Shown: positions 4,373-5,241 of the stretch, in pieces | Numbering within the stretch: the stretch's first letter is position 1 | Layout of the letters: every line of letters starts with the position of its first letter | Assembly: GCA_026983855.1 (NCBI GenBank) | Contig: JALSTE010000040.1 | Span: forward strand, 1-5,241 | Length of the DNA: 5,241 nucleotides | Source of the DNA: Acidimicrobiia bacterium | GTDB taxonomy: Bacteria; Actinomycetota; Acidimicrobiia; Acidimicrobiales; Poriferisodalaceae | Reading direction: 5' to 3' | Translations under genes and position numbers: made by a program | The notes under the pieces: model-generated | What the model saw: the letters and a program-made list of their open reading frames with translations, nothing else | What the model was told of the DNA's origin: nothing | The model's database searches: none

Positions 4373-5241
4373 GTGCCACCGTCGCGACGAACCGGCCGCC
4401 GCTCCGCCCCACCCCTGCTCGGCAGGGGATGGATCCAGCCCCGCTGGCTGGAGCGTCAGGCCGATCCCGAATCCCCGGCCTACGTGGTCGGGGGCGCCGA
4501 CCCCTCCAACGTCACCGGGCGCAACTGGACCCTGCTGGGAAACCTGGGGTCATCGCTGAAGGCCGGGGTGGACCGGCGGGGATTGGTCCAGCCGGGTCCC
4601 GCCTCCTGGTCCCTGGACTGGTGGATCCGAGGGGCCGAGGGGTGGGTCTACCCCTCCCGCAAGGCGGGTGTCCGTCAGGCCCCGGTGGAGCTGTCACCGG
4701 TCGTGGAGACCAGCGTGGGTGTGAACGGTGGTCAGGTCACCCACCGGGCCTTCGTCACCTCCGACGGGGGCGAGCGCGTCGTGGTCGAGGTCCACAACGC
4801 CACTCCCGAGCCGGTGGCGGTGGCCCTGGTCGTTCGTCCCTACGGGCTGGTGGCCCCGGTGGCGATCGGGCGTATCGAACGTGACGGGCTCGTGGTCCGC
4901 GTCGACGGGGAGCCGGGCCTGATTCTGCCCCGCGAGCCCGGACAGGTCGTGGCGTCCAACCTCGGCGGCGGCGACTGCGCCTACCTGCTGGAGACCGGTC
5001 GGGAGGGTTCGGACCTCACCGAACCGGTCGAGTGCGAGTCAGGTCTCGCCCACGCCGCCTTCATCTTCCCCCTGGTGCACACCTCCACCCTCCGGGCCCT
5101 CCTGCCCCTGGCGAGGGGATCCCACGGCCGTCGGCGGCGGAAGCGGGGTTCGGGGGGACGCCGTGGGCCCGACCCCGTCGAGATCCCTCCCTCCGACCAG
5201 GTCGTCAGGGGCTGGAAGGCCGTCGCCGACCGCGGATCCCG
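4373..5241 (+). CDS. Uncharacterised protein, possibly six-hairpin glycosidase-like N-terminal domain (3' end outside window)
   Basis: An open frame of 289 codons plus two bases runs to the right edge with strong coding character. Residues 20-110 are rich in aromatic patches (GWIQPRWLERQ, NWTLLGNLGS at 51-60, SWSLDWWIRGAEGWVYPSR at 78-96). Residues 110-245 alternate like beta strands (VVETSVGV, HRAFVTS, ERVVVEVHN, VAVALVVRPYG, AAFIFPLVHTSTLRALLPL). This pattern recalls the N-terminal beta-sandwich that precedes the helical barrel of glycogen-debranching and GH15-like enzymes. I recognise the style from unnamed actinobacterial proteins, not a characterised family. No signal peptide is evident. 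A very basic stretch (RRRRKR at 253-258, then GGRRGP) sits at the presumed domain boundary. GTG 4373 is the last clear start before the conserved part; it has no Shine-Dalgarno, so the exact start is uncertain. It is divergent from cofC, 83 bases away. Sugar-processing function is a weak inference. Confidence 0.75.
   Translation, partial: MPPSRRTGRRSAPPLLGRGWIQPRWLERQADPESPAYVVGGADPSNVTGRNWTLLGNLGSSLKAGVDRRGLVQPGPASWSLDWWIRGAEGWVYPSRKAGVRQAPVELSPVVETSVGVNGGQVTHRAFVTSDGGERVVVEVHNATPEPVAVALVVRPYGLVAPVAIGRIERDGLVVRVDGEPGLILPREPGQVVASNLGGGDCAYLLETGREGSDLTEPVECESGLAHAAFIFPLVHTSTLRALLPLARGSHGRRRRKRGSGGRRGPDPVEIPPSDQVVRGWKAVADRGS

Noticed and set aside
3729..4559. A 276-codon plus-strand frame across cofC and the following gap
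   Set aside because: It is antisense to the well-conserved cofC and out of frame with the gene that starts near 4373; the translation is Gly/His-rich and featureless.
4429..4884. A plus-strand ATG frame inside the right-hand gene
   Set aside because: Its translation is Arg/Gly-rich low complexity. The frame starting near 4373 gives balanced composition and strand-like patterns and stays open to the window edge.

Overview
This is a high-GC bacterial window with GTG as well as ATG starts. An F420-biosynthesis guanylyltransferase, a PIG-L deacetylase and a leaderless-looking start (a TAnnnT box six bases before an ATG) point to Actinomycetota. A deep actinobacterial lineage such as Acidimicrobiia is my guess from protein style only. 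There are seven real genes, no RNA genes, no mobile element and no CRISPR. No gene-free stretch exceeds 300 bases.

Layout: (1) 1-940 (+) is the C-terminal part of a beta-class DNA methyltransferase whose N-terminus lies left of the window. (2) 965-1537 (-) is a carboxymuconolactone decarboxylase/AhpD-like protein, convergent with the methyltransferase. (3) 1538-1680 is a divergent control region: a palindrome and -10 box for the leftward gene, then a promoter, a leader with competing hairpins and a strong Shine-Dalgarno for the rightward gene. (4) 1681-1968 (+) encodes an HU-type DNA-binding protein. (5) 2040-2813 (+) encodes a ComB-like 2-phosphosulfolactate phosphatase whose start codon lies inside a very long hairpin (1993-2061). 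(6) 2814-2932 is a convergent intergenic region filled by a long nested inverted repeat between C-runs on the left and G-runs on the right. (7) 2933-3658 (-) PIG-L/LmbE deacetylase and 3672-4289 (-) CofC/FbiD guanylyltransferase form a two-gene unit transcribed leftward. (8) 4373-5241 (+) is a divergent open gene running off the right edge, uncharacterised but resembling the N-terminal beta-sandwich of six-hairpin glycosidases.

The window reads as ordinary chromosome with several small transcription units. The only clear pathway link is CofC to coenzyme F420; the PIG-L gene is probably co-transcribed with it, but its substrate cannot be read from sequence. The most unusual content is between the genes: a leader with four related half-sites before HU, a long hairpin over the comB start, and an intergenic element where each convergent transcript meets a hairpin followed by G-runs instead of a U-tract.
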